DNA from: Capsulimonas sp.
GTDB lineage: Bacteria > Armatimonadota > Armatimonadia > Armatimonadales > Capsulimonadaceae
Assembly: GCA_025963815.1 (NCBI GenBank)
Contig: JAOQAA010000074.1
Location: 1 to 5,812 of the forward strand
Reading direction: 5' to 3'
Length of the DNA: 5,812 bases
Shown: positions 4,724 to 5,812 of the stretch, one piece after another
How the letters are laid out: every line of letters begins with the position of its first letter
How positions within the stretch are numbered: the stretch's first letter is position 1
Translations under genes and position numbers: made by a program
The notes under the pieces: model-generated
The model's database searches: none
What the model was told of the DNA's origin: nothing
The model's input: the letters and a program-made list of their open reading frames with translations, nothing else

Positions 4724-5812
4724 GATCGGGGGTGCTGTCGCGGACGATCAGCTGGGAGGGCATCTCGACAAACTCGGTGGCGGCGAGGGGATTTTTGTGG
4801 CGGCTGAGCAGGAGCTGCGCCGCCCGCTGGCCGATTTCCTCATAGGGCTGCGCGATCGTTGTGAGGCCTAGTCCACTGGGGAGCGTTTGGATGATATTGT
4901 CGAAGCCCGTGACCGCGACATCGGTGGGGACCATAAGCCCCAGTTTCTCCAGGTGCGCGGCGACATTCACGGCGGTGTAGTCGTTGAAGCAGACCGCCGC
5001 CGTGGGACGCTCTCCCACCGGCAGACGGAACATGGCGTCGACAATCGGCCACGGTTCATTCAGGTTATCGGTCGAGGGGATGGTGACAACCATCTCGGGA
5101 GCGCCGGCGCCGCGCACGGCGCCGATATACCCTTGCAGGCGGTCCTGCACCGGGTGGATCGGTTCGTTCTTCGTGATATACGCGATGCGGCGATGACCCT
5201 GGGCCAGCAAGTGCGTGGTCATCTCGAACATCGCGCTGTAGTTGTCGACGCCCACAAAGTTGACATCCAGACCGCCGATGACCCGGTCGAGCATTACGAC
5301 GGGAATGCGCCGGCCGATCCGTTTCACCAGATCGCGGTTGCTCCGGTAAGCGTAGGGGTAAAAAATGACGCCGCCAAAGCCGTGTTCCAGGGCGTAGTTT
5401 AGCTGGGCGGCTTCACACTCCGCCGTTTCTTCTTCCGACCCGGGCTGCCGTCCAAGGTCTAAAAACACGGCGTGATAATTGGCCTCGGCAAGCTGATCGT
5501 TGACGCCCCAGAAGACGCGGGCCTGGGAGGTGCCGGCGCGCTCTAGACGGCCGCCGCCGTGCCACATGATCAGGGCGACCAGATTGGAGGCGGGCAGCGC
5601 GCCGGCGTCCCGGGTAGGAACGGCGGCTGCCGATTGCGTCTCTTCCTCCGACTGTCCAACAACGGGGCGGCAGTGGGGCTTCTGCGAGATCATCCCTTCG
5701 CGCACCAGTTCGTCGATCGCCGCGCGCACCACGCGTCGATGCACGCGCAGATCCTCGGCCAGCGCGCGTTCGGTCGGCAGGAACTCGCCCGCGCTGTAGA
5801 ACCCGGTTTCGA
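4710..5812 (-). CDS. GntR-headed LacI-type transcriptional regulator, residues 33 to stop (runs off the window end)
   Basis: This piece carries most of a sugar-responsive repressor. Numbering from the ATG at 221 after joining the ends, it holds part of the GntR winged helix (33-84), a low-complexity linker rich in S/E/A (85-106), and a complete LacI/PBP1-type ligand-binding domain (about 108-392). Family motifs are visible: VVMLDR (203-208), GVDNYSA (219-225), GHRRIAYI (237-244), DRLQGY (255-260), CFNDYTA (306-312), DVAVTGFDN (329-337), LTTIAQP (348-354) and IVRDST (387-392). A GntR head on a LacI-type body is the architecture of Bacillus AraR (arabinose repressor); the joined length of 398 residues is close to that family. 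The ligand is probably a sugar or oligosaccharide, but which one is not visible. The GTG at 5744 is internal to the winged helix and is not the start. The gene ends TAG at 4712-4710 and overlaps the convergent AraC gene by 14 bases. Confidence 0.93.
   Translation of the reverse strand, partial: ETGFYSAGEFLPTERALAEDLRVHRRVVRAAIDELVREGMISQKPHCRPVVGQSEEETQSAAAVPTRDAGALPASNLVALIMWHGGGRLERAGTSQARVFWGVNDQLAEANYHAVFLDLGRQPGSEEETAECEAAQLNYALEHGFGGVIFYPYAYRSNRDLVKRIGRRIPVVMLDRVIGGLDVNFVGVDNYSAMFEMTTHLLAQGHRRIAYITKNEPIHPVQDRLQGYIGAVRGAGAPEMVVTIPSTDNLNEPWPIVDAMFRLPVGERPTAAVCFNDYTAVNVAAHLEKLGLMVPTDVAVTGFDNIIQTLPSGLGLTTIAQPYEEIGQRAAQLLLSRHKNPLAATEFVEMPSQLIVRDSTPDLNLP
5686..5812. repeat. Terminal direct repeat, right copy (127 bases)
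   Basis: This is an exact copy of bases 1-127 in the same orientation. Merging the copies gives 5,685 unique bases and restores an uninterrupted 398-codon regulator across the join, which supports true adjacency of the two ends in at least one copy of the locus. Confidence 0.98.

Noticed and set aside
4887..5402. Plus-strand open frame of 171 codons
   Set aside because: It is antisense to the LacI-type domain of the regulator, whose family motifs are clear in the other strand.

Overview
This 5,812-base window looks like chromosome-type DNA from a free-living, carbohydrate-degrading bacterium, most likely Armatimonadota (Capsulimonas-like). The main clue is the type IV prepilin-like protein. 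Its N-terminus ([17 protein letters not shown], then [12 protein letters not shown], then an N/D-rich segment) is the Armatimonadota style of DUF1559 pseudopilin. A LacI-type sensor with a GntR DNA-binding head and a MelR-like AraC protein fit the same picture. This taxonomic call is inference from sequence style, not from a search.

The first 127 bases (1-127) are repeated exactly as the last 127 bases (5686-5812). Joining the ends gives a closed sequence of 5,685 bases. The join falls inside one gene and restores its reading frame, giving a complete 398-residue GntR/LacI-type regulator from the pieces at 1-221 and 4710-5812. Either the molecule is circular, or the contig is an assembly-graph loop from a tandem or repeated locus. 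No replication, mobilisation or phage gene is present, so the loop or tandem explanation deserves first consideration.

Layout on the closed sequence: a divergent control region (3690-3826) separates a plus-strand MelR-like AraC regulator (3827-4723) from a minus-strand series. That series runs: DUF1559-type pseudopilin (3689-2952), 72-base gap, large secreted six-hairpin-glycosidase-like protein (2879-399), 177-base gap rich in inverted repeats, then the GntR/LacI regulator (221 through the join to 4710). The GntR/LacI gene converges on the AraC gene and their 3' ends overlap by 14 bases.

Taken together the genes look like a small glycan-use module: an exported carbohydrate-active protein, a pseudopilin exported through a type II/IV-like pathway, and two sugar-responsive regulators. 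The substrate cannot be read from the sequence. No tRNA, rRNA, CRISPR array, transposase or clear intrinsic terminator was seen. No gap between genes exceeds 300 bases.
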